Positions 1-8,923 of a DNA stretch of 20,715 nucleotides are shown one piece after another (position 1 is the first letter of the stretch; each line of letters begins with the position of its first letter). Source of the DNA: Isotricha intestinalis. Its lineage: Eukaryota; Ciliophora; Litostomatea; Vestibuliferida; Isotrichidae. The DNA is taken from the NCBI GenBank assembly GCA_023807065.1, contig JAJJLU010000737.1:1-20715 (forward strand), read 5' to 3'. Under the pieces are notes generated by a model. It made no database searches. It saw only the letters and a list, made by a program, of their open reading frames with translations, and was not told where the DNA came from. A program made the position numbers and the translations under genes.

Positions 1-34
1 CCCAATCCCCAATCCCCAATCCCCAATCCCCAAT
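1..34. repeat. Telomeric repeat tract, CCCCAAT units
   Basis: One partial unit (CCCAAT) is followed by four perfect CCCCAAT units, after which the sequence changes at once to AT-rich unique DNA. The C-rich strand reads 5' to 3' from the end inward, as expected at a left chromosome end, so the G-strand repeat is ATTGGGG. This is one base longer than the TTGGGG repeat of Tetrahymena. The short tract and the gene starting within 3 kb fit a macronuclear chromosome of a ciliate. That the same unit occurs in rumen ciliates is from memory. Confidence 0.95.
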
Positions 35-766
35 CTATGGGTAATTATTTATTAATTGAATAAAATAAATAAATTAAATAAAATATTTCAAAAAAAATAT
101 AACATACACATACACACTCAAAATAAAGTAATTTTTATATTTTTTAAATATTGAAATTATCATTAAATTGGATAAATTTAAGAATTTTATTTCTGTACAC
201 AAGAGGTTCCCAAAAGTAGAGAGTGGAGGTAATTAAATTATGAATAATAGTAATAAAATTTCTGTATATTTAATTTAATTAATTTCAAAATGTTGAAAAT
301 TATTTATCACTTTTCCCAAAAATTTACAATTTCTTCTTAAAAATCCAAACTAAAAAACCCTTTCTTTAATACTGTAAATAATTCTTATTACTTTAATTGA
401 TCAAAATTGTTTTTACAACTTAGAAAATGAAAATTAAAATCTATATATTATAATTACTTAAATTCATTAAATATCTAATGATATTTAAAATTATAAAACT
501 TTCAAAGATAAAAATAATATTCTTATATTTAATATTAAATGAAGTATTATGATAAGGGAAAGATGAGAAAAATAAAATATTGAATTAATAATCCTTTTTT
601 ATGAATAAAAAAATAACAAAATTTTATTTTTTTTATTAAAGAAAAAAATAAATATAAATAGAATATATTTTCTATCATTAAGCCGATTTTTTCACTTAAT
701 TAAATATTTATTATTTTGAAGTTTTACATTTTTCAAGAACATTAAATAATCAATTAAATTATGATA
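35..766. other. Subtelomeric AT-rich spacer, no gene seen
   Basis: No open frame with protein-like content is visible. There is a small CA-rich patch near 101-120 and a slightly GC-richer patch near 195-235. An intron-like GTAAAT...TTAG segment (374-423) has no coding sequence beside it. The right part must hold the 3' end of the Hsp110-like gene transcript, which runs leftward. I see no longer tandem repeat, tRNA or conserved RNA. Confidence 0.6.
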
Positions 767-2869
767 TTATTTATTATTAAGATTATTATTATTAATCTCT
801 TTTTTCATAAAATTTTTTATTGGCACTTTTATTTTATCATACTCTTTTTCAATTTTTGAAAGTTCATCTTTACTTAAAACATAAAATAAAGAATTTTTCA
901 ATGATAGAATTTGTGGTTCTAAATTTTTAAATTGAGGATTTTCTTTTATTTTTCGGATACAGTTATTCATTTTATTTTCAAGACATTTTTTGTCTTCTGA
1001 TATTTTTGAAAAATTTTCACAAAAATCTTCAACTAATTGATTTAAAATACTTTCAGCATTATCAATGTTATTTTCTTGGTGTACTTGTAGAATCATATTT
1101 TCTATAATATTTCCAAAAGTAAAATTACCTTGATATTTTATATCAATGAAATTGTTTTCTATAAATTTCTTTTTTATTTTGTTTACTTTTTCAACAAATG
1201 CATTTATTTTATCTACTATACTTTCTTCATTCATTTTTTTATTTTCATTTAATTTTTTTCCTTTTTCAATATCAATTTTTTTCAAATTATCAATTACATT
1301 TTCAGTTAAATAATCTTTTAAATTCTTTTGAACAATATCTCCCTTTTGATTAATAATATGAATATATTTTAATTCAATTTCTTCATTAATATTAATAAAT
1401 AATGAAATAACTAATTGAATTGCACTTTTAAATTCATTTCTAATTTTATCTAAATTTATATTATATTTAAATATTTCTTCAGAATCAATAAAATATTCAA
1501 TTTCTTCTTTTTTATATTTAAATAAAATAGATAATGTTTTATAGCTTATTTCAAAAAGATTAATGTCAATAGAATAAAGTAAAGGAACTTTATCTTCTTT
1601 ATTTAAGATTTTAATATCTTTTTTTCCATTTAAATTATAATATAAACTATATTTACACCTTCTAAAAATAGATTTAATATATTTATTTGGAAATTTTTCT
1701 TCTTCTAAAAGACAATAAAGTGAATTTCCACATGCTATATTTTCATCAGAAGAAATTGTTCTTGAAAGAGGCATTTTTGCACTTTTTTTAATTTCATTTT
1801 CAAAAAAAGGAATTCTAGTTAAATCACTAATTAATTCAATAAATGAAATTCCTTCATTTTCTTCCAATTCCTTTAAACAATCATTATAAAATTTATTAAA
1901 TTTAATTGAAAATTCATTAATTATATCTTTTATTAAATCTTTGATATCATTTCTTGTAAATTGACAATTAAAATCTGTGTTTTCAGTTAAAACATCAATA
2001 TTAATCATAAATTCATCATTCACAGATAAATTTTGCTTTATTTTTTCAATTTCTTCAATGATTTTAACAACGGCTTTTTTATTTGAAATAAATTCTTTTT
2101 GAGTTGATTCTTTAAATTTATTATTTAAATAAGTTAATAATTTTTCATCAATATTTCTTCCTCCTAAAAAAGGATGATTTTCACTTTTTATAACTTCACA
2201 ATTATAATAATTAAATTTAGAAAAAATAAAAGAAGTTTGAGAATGACCTATATCAATAAAAATAACATATTTATAATGATCACCATGACAAAATAAATCA
2301 TTATATTTAGAAAAAAAATAATATAAAGTTATTGAAACTGATTCATTTAATAACATGGATTTTATTCTTGATTTTTCTAATAAATTTTTAAATTTTATCA
2401 TTTGAGGAATTGTAAAGTAATCTGGTATATTTGTTATTATCTTTTCTATATTTTTATTTTCTGAAATGCTGTAATATTTATTTAATTCTTTTAAAAAAAA
2501 AGAAATTATTGTGTCTATTTTAATTGAATAATTTTGGTTATTTATATTAATTGTAAACCCATTATTTTCTTTTTCATATTTTTTTTCTTTGAAATAATAA
2601 TCAATTTCTTTTTTTCCAAATGCAGAATTATAAGAAATTGAAATTAATCTAGCAATATTTAAAAAAGATGAATCATAATTTCTTTTAAAATTTATTTTGG
2701 CTTCTTCTCCAATGAATTTTTTTTCTTGAGTAATAATAGTTAATATTGTTGGAATTACTCTCTTTGAAGATTTTGATAATAAAACATTACATTCATATTT
2801 CTTGGTTGTTTGTTTTATTGTTCCAGATGATACCATTGAATTAAAAGAACCAATTTTAATTCCTATCAT
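767..2869 (-). CDS. Divergent Hsp110/Hsp70-family chaperone
   Basis: A 700-residue protein with the order of an Hsp70-type ATPase. Residues 2-11 (IGIKIGSFNS) match phosphate loop 1; RVIPTIL (37-43) and FIGEEAK (52-58) follow as in Hsp110; LLNES (173-177) matches the LNEP motif; FIDIGHSQT (204-212) is phosphate loop 2 in its Hsp110 form; LGGRNIDE (235-242) and a degenerate adenosine motif around SDLTRIP (348-354) complete the fold. About 300 residues of charged, helical sequence follow, as in the substrate-binding part. Hsp110 proteins act as nucleotide-exchange factors and holdases for Hsp70, in cytosol or ER; no signal peptide or retention signal is visible. The Asp of loop 1 (GIDLG) is Lys5, the two Gly of the adenosine motif are Ser-Asp, and the usual RLIGR is RLISI, so ATP hydrolysis may be weak or absent. 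The start is the first Met and lies directly on the loop 1 strand. The stop is TAA. Confidence 0.88.
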   Translation of the reverse strand: MIGIKIGSFNSMVSSGTIKQTTKKYECNVLLSKSSKRVIPTILTIITQEKKFIGEEAKINFKRNYDSSFLNIARLISISYNSAFGKKEIDYYFKEKKYEKENNGFTININNQNYSIKIDTIISFFLKELNKYYSISENKNIEKIITNIPDYFTIPQMIKFKNLLEKSRIKSMLLNESVSITLYYFFSKYNDLFCHGDHYKYVIFIDIGHSQTSFIFSKFNYYNCEVIKSENHPFLGGRNIDEKLLTYLNNKFKESTQKEFISNKKAVVKIIEEIEKIKQNLSVNDEFMINIDVLTENTDFNCQFTRNDIKDLIKDIINEFSIKFNKFYNDCLKELEENEGISFIELISDLTRIPFFENEIKKSAKMPLSRTISSDENIACGNSLYCLLEEEKFPNKYIKSIFRRCKYSLYYNLNGKKDIKILNKEDKVPLLYSIDINLFEISYKTLSILFKYKKEEIEYFIDSEEIFKYNINLDKIRNEFKSAIQLVISLFININEEIELKYIHIINQKGDIVQKNLKDYLTENVIDNLKKIDIEKGKKLNENKKMNEESIVDKINAFVEKVNKIKKKFIENNFIDIKYQGNFTFGNIIENMILQVHQENNIDNAESILNQLVEDFCENFSKISEDKKCLENKMNNCIRKIKENPQFKNLEPQILSLKNSLFYVLSKDELSKIEKEYDKIKVPIKNFMKKEINNNNLNNK

Positions 2870-3037
2870 TTTTTTAATTCTTTTTCTTATTTTTTTTATA
2901 AAAAAATTAAAAAGTAATTATAATTCTTTAAAGAAATTATTATTATCTTTATTTAATTTTTTCTTTAATTTGTTTTAATTTTATGGCAATAATTAATAAT
3001 GAAAAATATTTTTAAATATTAGAAATTGGAAATTTCC
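2870..3037. other. AT-rich spacer upstream of the Hsp110-like gene
   Basis: This short spacer lies between the start of the leftward Hsp110-like gene and the 3' end of a decayed leftward gene fragment. It should contain the promoter and leader of the chaperone gene. No heat-shock element or other known motif can be recognised in the long A and T runs. Confidence 0.4.
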
Positions 3038-3355
3038 TTAAACATTTATTTTACTTTTTCTTCCATGAGTATCAGTAGATGAATTTTCTTTATATTTAGA
3101 TAAAAATGTTATTATTTTTAAAATCTAAATATCTTTCTTTAGTAAAAATTTTTTCTACTTCAAAACCTAATATTTTCATCTTATAAATTATTCCTTAATA
3201 ACATTAAATTTTTTATATTTTCAATTTTATCTTTATTATATATAAAAAGAAGAATGTTATTCCTCTTTTTTAATTAACATCATCATTTTTATTTTTTCAT
3301 TTCAATTAATATTTTTTCATAAACGATGTTTTTATCATCTAAAATCAAATGTCAA
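3038..3355 (-). pseudogene. Frameshifted remnant of a protein-coding gene
   Basis: No single frame is open, but consecutive short segments on the minus strand read as credible protein if the frame changes between them. The last segment (3038-3124) ends with SSTDTHGRKSKINV and TAA. The one before it (3120-3194) holds KILGFEVEKIFTKERYLDF. A third (3196-3273) holds RNNILLFIYNKDKIENIKNL, and a fourth near 3295-3350 holds LILDDKNIVYEKILIEMKK. At least three frame changes are needed and no GT-AG introns clearly explain them, so this looks like a dead 3' gene part. The FEVEKIF...KIITFL pattern is loosely like the last strands of a small class I methyltransferase, but that is a guess. The complete functional parent is not in this window. 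Confidence 0.5.
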
Positions 3356-3712
3356 ACTTTTATCAAAACAAAGATAATGTAATACTTTTTTATTTTATTT
3401 TTAATTAAATAAAATTATTTAAATTAATTATACATTTTCTTTTTTAATATATTAACTCATTTGCTATATTTGAAACATTTGGATTTAAATCATTTATTGT
3501 GAATATTTTGAATAATTAATAATATCTTATATACACAATGAATTTGTAATTTTTAATGTAACAAATAAAACATTCATAAAATTAAAAAAAGATAACAATA
3601 ATAAAAAAGTAAAATGAATTTATCATTAAATAAATAAAATATTTAAATTTTTTGATTTTATTTAAATTAAAAATTTTAAAACTTTTATTAAATTAAATAA
3701 TATTAATATAAT
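3356..3712. other. AT-rich spacer upstream of the Asn-rich gene
   Basis: Nothing protein-like is visible in this stretch. The last bases before the ATG at 3713 are almost pure A and T (AATATTAATATAAT), typical for leaders in this window. It may still contain unreadable upstream parts of the decayed gene on its left, and the promoter of the Asn-rich gene on its right. Confidence 0.4.
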
Positions 3713-5674
3713 ATGTCAAATAATCAAATATTCAAAAAGAGAAAAATCCCAATTTTAATATCTCAATCATTGACAAGTAGAGAAAGCATAAATATTATGA
3801 ATAATAAAAAATTAAAAAAAACAAGAAATAATTCTTATGGTAAATCAAATTGTAAAACTCATGACAAAAAAAAAAAAAAACCAGATTTTTTACTTTCATT
3901 CATTTCAACAATCTTATATTCAAAGTATAAAACAACAGAAAGACATTTTCAAAATTATTTAATAACTTCTTTAATAAAAAAAAAGAAAGGAATTTATAAT
4001 TTAAAACTGAATGAATTAAAAATTATAAATGATGAAAATGAATATTTAAAAAGAATTTATAAATTTAAAGAATCAAAATATAGAATTCCTAAATATTTTG
4101 AATATTATAAAAATTATTTACAATATTTTTGTCGTCCTTTTATTTTAGGAAAAAAAGCAAATAAAATTTTATTAAAACATATGGAAAAAGCTGCAGAAGA
4201 ATTTTATAAAATAAATTTTGAAGAAGAAAATAAAAATAAAAATGATAAAGAAAAAAATCAAATTATAAATTTTCATCCTAAAATTTTTTCTAAAAATGTT
4301 ATTCAAGAAATTGAAAATGAAAGATTAGAAACTAAAAATGTAAATTATGAAAATGAAAAAAATAAATTTTTTAAAAAAGTAAAATCTGTTGATGGATTAA
4401 TTATAAAAGAAAATGAAGATATAAGTTCTTTTTTTGGAATAAGTAAAATAAATTATCAAATTACTTCTTATGATGATTCAATATTAAAAAATAATAAATA
4501 TGATAATATGTCAATAAAAACTTTATTAGAAATTTTTGATGAAAAAAAAGATAAAAAAAGAAAAGAAAAAAAAATTCAAGAAAAAAAAATACAAGAAAAA
4601 AAACTAGAAATTAATAATTCAAGTAGTACAACGTATAATTCAAATAATAATTCTAAAAAAGTAAATAAAAGAGAAATAAGAAATAATATTAGTAATTTAA
4701 ATTTAAAATATTTTTCTGATTTTTTATCTCCAAAAAATAAAATAAAAGATCAAAATAATAATAAAAATAACAACAATTGCAATAATAACATAAATAATAA
4801 TAATAATAATAATACTAAAAATAATAATAATAATAATAATAAAAATAACAATAATAACAACAATAACATAAATAATAATAATAATAATAATAATAAAAAT
4901 AATAATAATAATAACAACATAAATAATCATAAAAATAATAATAATAATAGTAATAATAACATATTAGAAAAATTAAAAGAATCTCTTCATTTTAAAACAA
5001 AAAAAAACTTATCTCCAAATAAATTGGTTTTAAATGCATTTAATGAATTTTTATCTCCATTTAACATAAATATAAAAGAAAAATATCAATTAAAAAATTC
5101 AAATAGTACAAAAAATTTAAATAGAGTAAATTCTTCAAATAAACAATTATCAAAATTAACAATTTCAACAAATTTTAATCCAGTATTTCATCATATATTA
5201 AAAAGACCAAGAAGAGGAGTAATATTTAAAAATAATAATATAAACCATCAATCAACAAATACAAGTTCATTATTTATTAAATCTCCAATGCATTTATATT
5301 CAACTCAGTCAAAAACTATAAGATCAAATAGTAATATTATTAAAAGAGAAAGGAAAAATTCTTTACAAAATAGTAAAAATGGAAGTCAAGTTTTTTTTTC
5401 AAGAAAAATTATAAAAAACAATTATGAAGATGGAATTATTAATAATAAAAAAGGAAGTTTTAATATAACTAAAAAAAGTAATGAAGATTCTACAAGAACA
5501 GCAAATAGTAGAAATAATAGTCATAGAAAAATTAATTTGATTAATTTAAGTAAAGTTCAAAGTTCTTTAGATTTTATTAAGCAAAGTAGAAATAAATATA
5601 AAGGAAATAATAATAATAAAAATATTGTAAGTAAAACTCCAATAAATATAAAAAATAATAAATCAAAAGTATAA
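3713..5674 (+). CDS. Asn-rich basic protein of unknown function
   Basis: A 653-residue basic protein that I do not recognise. Residues about 55-175 have mixed composition with aromatic and charged motifs (SKYKTTERHF, RIPKYFEYYKNYL, FCRPF, AAEEFYKI) and look like a folded, helix-rich domain. A charged helical stretch follows at about 275-300 (Lys/Glu/Gln), then an almost pure Asn tract at about 348-417, broken only by Lys, Ile, Thr, His, Cys and Ser. The C-terminal third is basic and rich in Ser and Asn, which suggests disorder and possible phosphorylation. A short motif F-x-x-F-L-S-P occurs on both sides of the Asn tract. There is no signal peptide or membrane segment. The ATG used is the first in the frame after an AT-only leader; the stop is TAA. 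Its 3' end faces that of the TLDc gene across about 80 bases. Confidence 0.8.
   Translation: MSNNQIFKKRKIPILISQSLTSRESINIMNNKKLKKTRNNSYGKSNCKTHDKKKKKPDFLLSFISTILYSKYKTTERHFQNYLITSLIKKKKGIYNLKLNELKIINDENEYLKRIYKFKESKYRIPKYFEYYKNYLQYFCRPFILGKKANKILLKHMEKAAEEFYKINFEEENKNKNDKEKNQIINFHPKIFSKNVIQEIENERLETKNVNYENEKNKFFKKVKSVDGLIIKENEDISSFFGISKINYQITSYDDSILKNNKYDNMSIKTLLEIFDEKKDKKRKEKKIQEKKIQEKKLEINNSSSTTYNSNNNSKKVNKREIRNNISNLNLKYFSDFLSPKNKIKDQNNNKNNNNCNNNINNNNNNNTKNNNNNNNKNNNNNNNNINNNNNNNNKNNNNNNNINNHKNNNNNSNNNILEKLKESLHFKTKKNLSPNKLVLNAFNEFLSPFNINIKEKYQLKNSNSTKNLNRVNSSNKQLSKLTISTNFNPVFHHILKRPRRGVIFKNNNINHQSTNTSSLFIKSPMHLYSTQSKTIRSNSNIIKRERKNSLQNSKNGSQVFFSRKIIKNNYEDGIINNKKGSFNITKKSNEDSTRTANSRNNSHRKINLINLSKVQSSLDFIKQSRNKYKGNNNNKNIVSKTPINIKNNKSKV
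4754..4965 (+). repeat. AAT/AAC microsatellite coding for poly-Asn
   Basis: An in-frame run of AAT with scattered AAC and AAA/ATA interruptions makes the Asn tract of the surrounding protein. The mixed AAT and AAC codons suggest that the tract is old or maintained at protein level, not a fresh single-codon expansion. The antisense strand is open here only because of the repeat. Confidence 0.85.
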
Positions 5675-5756
5675 TTATTAGTATTTAGTGTTTTTTTTTA
5701 AAGAATTTTTTTAAATGAGAATTTTTTTAATTATTTAATTAATATATTTCATAAAT

Positions 5757-6503
5757 TTATTTTATTGAATAAAATTCTAATTCTATTATATCAAAATTTT
5801 TTAATCCACCGTTTAAATCATATATTGAATCTTTAATTTCATTTCCATAATTTTTTGGAAAAGAACAATAATTTTTTTTTCCATTTTTCCAATTAGGATT
5901 TATTATTAAATCTTCATTAAAATTAATAATATTATCTTCTTTTATAATAGATATATTATTTTCTTTTTTAATATAAAATTTTTTTTTTTTATTTAAAGAA
6001 AAAAGAAAAGAGTTATTATTATTATTATTAATATATCCTCCAAATCTTTTTCCATTTTCTATTTTTATTAAAAGTAATATTTGATTAGAAGTGTTTAAAC
6101 AATTTAACAAAATTTGTTTTGAGTATTCTCCTTCAATTGAACCTTTATAACATAAATTAATTTTGAAAAAGTTGATCCAATCAAATAAAATTAAATATTC
6201 TTCTTTATTTAAAATAATATCTGTTAATTTTTTATTTTTTAGATTTACTAAATATTTATTAATTTTATTTGAAAGTGAAAAAACTTCAAAATCATTCTTA
6301 TTTATTTCTTTTGAAAAATTAGTTACTTCTAATAATAGTTTTTTCTTTTGTTGATTTATAATTATAAAAAATAAGAATAAAATAATATCAATTATTATTA
6401 TAAAAATTATAATATATCGATATAAATTTTTTGTTTTCTTCTTTTCATTAAGTAAAAAATTTTTTAAATTTTCATTTTGAATAATTAATGTTTTATCTTT
6501 CAT
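5757..6503 (-). CDS. TLDc-domain protein with N-terminal membrane anchor
   Basis: A 248-residue protein. Residues about 29-50 are an uninterrupted Ile/Phe/Leu segment flanked by Lys, fitting a single membrane anchor. A short helical linker follows, then a TLDc domain from about 116 to the end: LCYKGSIEGEYSKQI matches the usual LLYRGSRDG start, ILLLIKIENGKRFGGYI (142-158) is the core strand pair with the typical FGGY, SFLFSL (165-170) follows, and the end FDIIELEFYSIK matches the last strand before the C-terminus. TLDc proteins include Oxr1/NCOA7-type factors tied to oxidative-stress resistance and V-ATPase regulation, and ciliates hold many. An N-terminal anchor suggests work at a membrane, but the target is unknown. 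A small Asn run (159-164) lies in a loop. Convergent with the Asn-rich gene; divided from the next gene by about 80 bases. The stop is TAA. Confidence 0.83.
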   Translation of the reverse strand: MKDKTLIIQNENLKNFLLNEKKKTKNLYRYIIIFIIIIDIILFLFFIIINQQKKKLLLEVTNFSKEINKNDFEVFSLSNKINKYLVNLKNKKLTDIILNKEEYLILFDWINFFKINLCYKGSIEGEYSKQILLNCLNTSNQILLLIKIENGKRFGGYINNNNNNSFLFSLNKKKKFYIKKENNISIIKEDNIINFNEDLIINPNWKNGKKNYCSFPKNYGNEIKDSIYDLNGGLKNFDIIELEFYSIK

Positions 6504-6585
6504 ATATTAAAACAATTAATAAAAACTTATGAAATTTTTAAATTAAATAAATCTTAAAAAAATACTTAATAGTATATATTATTTC

Positions 6586-8058
6586 TTAACTATGATTTAA
6601 AGAAATATAATCTTTATTATTTTTTAAACTTTCATCAACTTTTATTAAAATATTTCTAAATAAATCTAAAGATTTATATTGACCTGCAGAGTAAGGATCA
6701 TTTAATTCAAAATAATTATTTTGAGTAAAAGTTCTATTTCTATTTATTTGGTCTTTATTTAAATTATTATTTTCTAAAATGTTATTTTCAAAATTAATAT
6801 TATTTTTATTTTGACTATGTGAAGTTGTATTTAAATTTCTATAATTATTATTATTGATTATATTATTATTGATTTTAAATTTATTTTCGTCAATTTTTTT
6901 TTGATATTTAATATTATCTTCTGTTAATTCACTTATTTTTGATTTTAATAATTGAATTTTTGCTTTATATTCTCTAATTTTTTCATTATAATCATTTATA
7001 ATTTTATTAAAAGAATGAGTTTTTTCATTAAATAAATTATTTGTTTCTTTTAATTCAATATTAAATTTATTATACTTTAACTTTAATTCATTATATTTAT
7101 TTAAAATATCATCTCTTTCAAAAATTAATTTTTCAATTTGATTTTGACTTTCTTTTATATTAAACATATTTTCTTCATGATTAATTTTTAAATTATTAAT
7201 TTTATTTTTATATTCTTCTTCAAAACTTTCAATTTTGAAATTTAATTCTTGAATTAATTCATTTTTATGTTCTATTTCAATTGATAATTCATTATTTTTA
7301 TTTTTTAAATTTTTATTTTCTTTTTTTAAATTAAAAACTTCTTCATTTAAATTATTATTTTTTGATTCTAAATTTGAAACTTGTTCTATAATAATATGAG
7401 ATTGAATTTGAGAATTATTATTATTGTAATTTTCTTTAATTGGGTTTTTTTTTAAATTTTCATTTAAATTAAATATTGTTTTTTTTAATTGTTGAATTTC
7501 TCCATTTTTTATTACATTTAAAATATTAATTTCATTATAATAATTTTTTTGAAGTTCCTTAATTTGATTAATTAATTGTTTATTATCAAATTCTAATTTA
7601 TTTTTTATTATTTCAATTTCATCTAATCTATTATAAACTGATATTAAATCAGAAGAAATATTTTTTGAATTAATTATTGTTTCATTTAATGAATTTAAAG
7701 ATTTATTTTTTTGAATTAATTCAATAATATTATAATTTAAACTTGTATTGTTTTTTTCTAATTCACTTATTTTATTTTGAAATTGAATATTTTTAGATTT
7801 TAAATTTTCATTTGAAGACTGTAAAGTTTTTAATATTATATCTTTTTTTTCATTTTCTTGAATTAAATCAAATTTTTCTTGTTCTAAGTTTATTATTTGA
7901 TTTTTTATCTTTGATATTTCAATTTGTTGATTTTGTAAATTTTGTTCCAATTCAAAAATATAAGTTTTCATTTGAGAATATGTGTCATTTCCTGGTGTAA
8001 TTTCTGAAATATTTAAAATTTTTGGAGAAAAAATAGGAGAATTATAAACAAATGACAT
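6586..8058 (-). CDS. Coiled-coil protein, 490 residues
   Basis: The protein is mostly a long helix. Residues about 28-395 show heptad-like Leu/Ile spacing with Glu, Lys, Asn and Gln, for example ELEQNLQNQQIEISKIKNQI. The first 27 residues (with SPIFSPKILNISEITPG) are non-helical and Ser/Pro-containing. A short Asn-rich linker at about 395-440 leads to a C-terminal segment (DPYSAGQYKSLDLFRNILIKVDESLKN) of more ordinary composition that may be a conserved end domain. There is no membrane segment. Such proteins often act as cytoskeletal or basal-body scaffolds, but no family can be named. It is read in the same direction as the TLDc gene downstream. The stop is TAA and the start is the first Met. 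Confidence 0.82.
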   Translation of the reverse strand: MSFVYNSPIFSPKILNISEITPGNDTYSQMKTYIFELEQNLQNQQIEISKIKNQIINLEQEKFDLIQENEKKDIILKTLQSSNENLKSKNIQFQNKISELEKNNTSLNYNIIELIQKNKSLNSLNETIINSKNISSDLISVYNRLDEIEIIKNKLEFDNKQLINQIKELQKNYYNEINILNVIKNGEIQQLKKTIFNLNENLKKNPIKENYNNNNSQIQSHIIIEQVSNLESKNNNLNEEVFNLKKENKNLKNKNNELSIEIEHKNELIQELNFKIESFEEEYKNKINNLKINHEENMFNIKESQNQIEKLIFERDDILNKYNELKLKYNKFNIELKETNNLFNEKTHSFNKIINDYNEKIREYKAKIQLLKSKISELTEDNIKYQKKIDENKFKINNNIINNNNYRNLNTTSHSQNKNNINFENNILENNNLNKDQINRNRTFTQNNYFELNDPYSAGQYKSLDLFRNILIKVDESLKNNKDYISLNHS

Positions 8059-8923
8059 TATTATTTTATAAATTTCTTTTTATATTTAAAAAAATATTTT
8101 TATTCATAAAGTTATTTTTATCTAAACAAAAATATAATTTATTTCAATCAATTTATTTTGATTTAAAAATATAAGGTTAGTTTTTTGCAAATAATAATTT
8201 TGAAAACTTAAATTTAAATAATGAAATCGTGAATTGAAAAATAAATAAAATGATTAAAATTAATAGGTTTTATGCATAAAATTATTTATATTTATCTGAT
8301 TTTAATATTGATTTGATTTTTATTTGAGTCTATAAAGGAATAGAAAAAAAAAGAATGAGACATAAAAAATAAATGAAATAAAGTTAATGATATATTTATA
8401 TATCAAATATTAATATTAAAATTTATAAAAAAATATAATGAAAAAAGTTTAAAAAAGAGAAAGTAACAAAACATTAATTTCATTTTTTAAATTATTTAAT
8501 AGGTTTTTAAGAATAAAATTCTTTTATTATAGTAAAAATGAAAAAAATATTGTAAATAAATTTTAGATAAATAACAACTAATAATAAGGATTATAATCAT
8601 TTTTTCCGTGAATTAGATATTGAATTTTATATAAAAATTATGTTTCAATCTTTATAAATTAGTCTATCCTTGAATGTAAACAAGATTTTACGTTATTTAC
8701 AAAATGAAATTTGTTAAGTAGAATAAAAAGAAGATGTAGATAAATCAAAATAATTGATGAACAATTGAATAGAAGAGAAGATATGTTTTAATTAAAGTTG
8801 TAAATATCTTTTCAAAAGAAAAACAATTTAAAATTAGTTAACATTTTTTTCCTTTAGAAAAAATCAAACTTCAAAATAAATTTAAAAAATAAAAGATTAA
8901 TTATAATAAAAATACTTAAAAAA
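8059..8923. other. Spacer between divergent genes, possibly with gene debris
   Basis: This stretch separates the divergently read coiled-coil and membrane-protein genes and should hold both promoters. No intact gene is visible. On the plus strand near 8663-8860 one frame gives protein-like pieces such as NLLSRIKRRCR and IKIIDEQLNRREDMF, broken by TAA, TAG and TGA codons. That may be old coding debris or chance in AT-rich DNA. The last 40 bases before the ATG at 8924 are A-rich. Confidence 0.4.

Noticed and set aside
195..235. GC-richer patch considered as part of a tRNA or small RNA
   Set aside because: No cloverleaf arms or T-loop sequence can be formed by eye, and the patch is only about 40 bases.
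374..423. Intron-like segment GTAAAT...TTAG in the subtelomere
   Set aside because: No protein-like sequence lies on either side, and such GT...AG pairs are frequent in AT-rich DNA.
4724..4930. Poly-Ile/Val open frame antisense to the AAT repeat
   Set aside because: It is only the reverse complement of the AAT/AAC tract. No start context or other protein content supports it.
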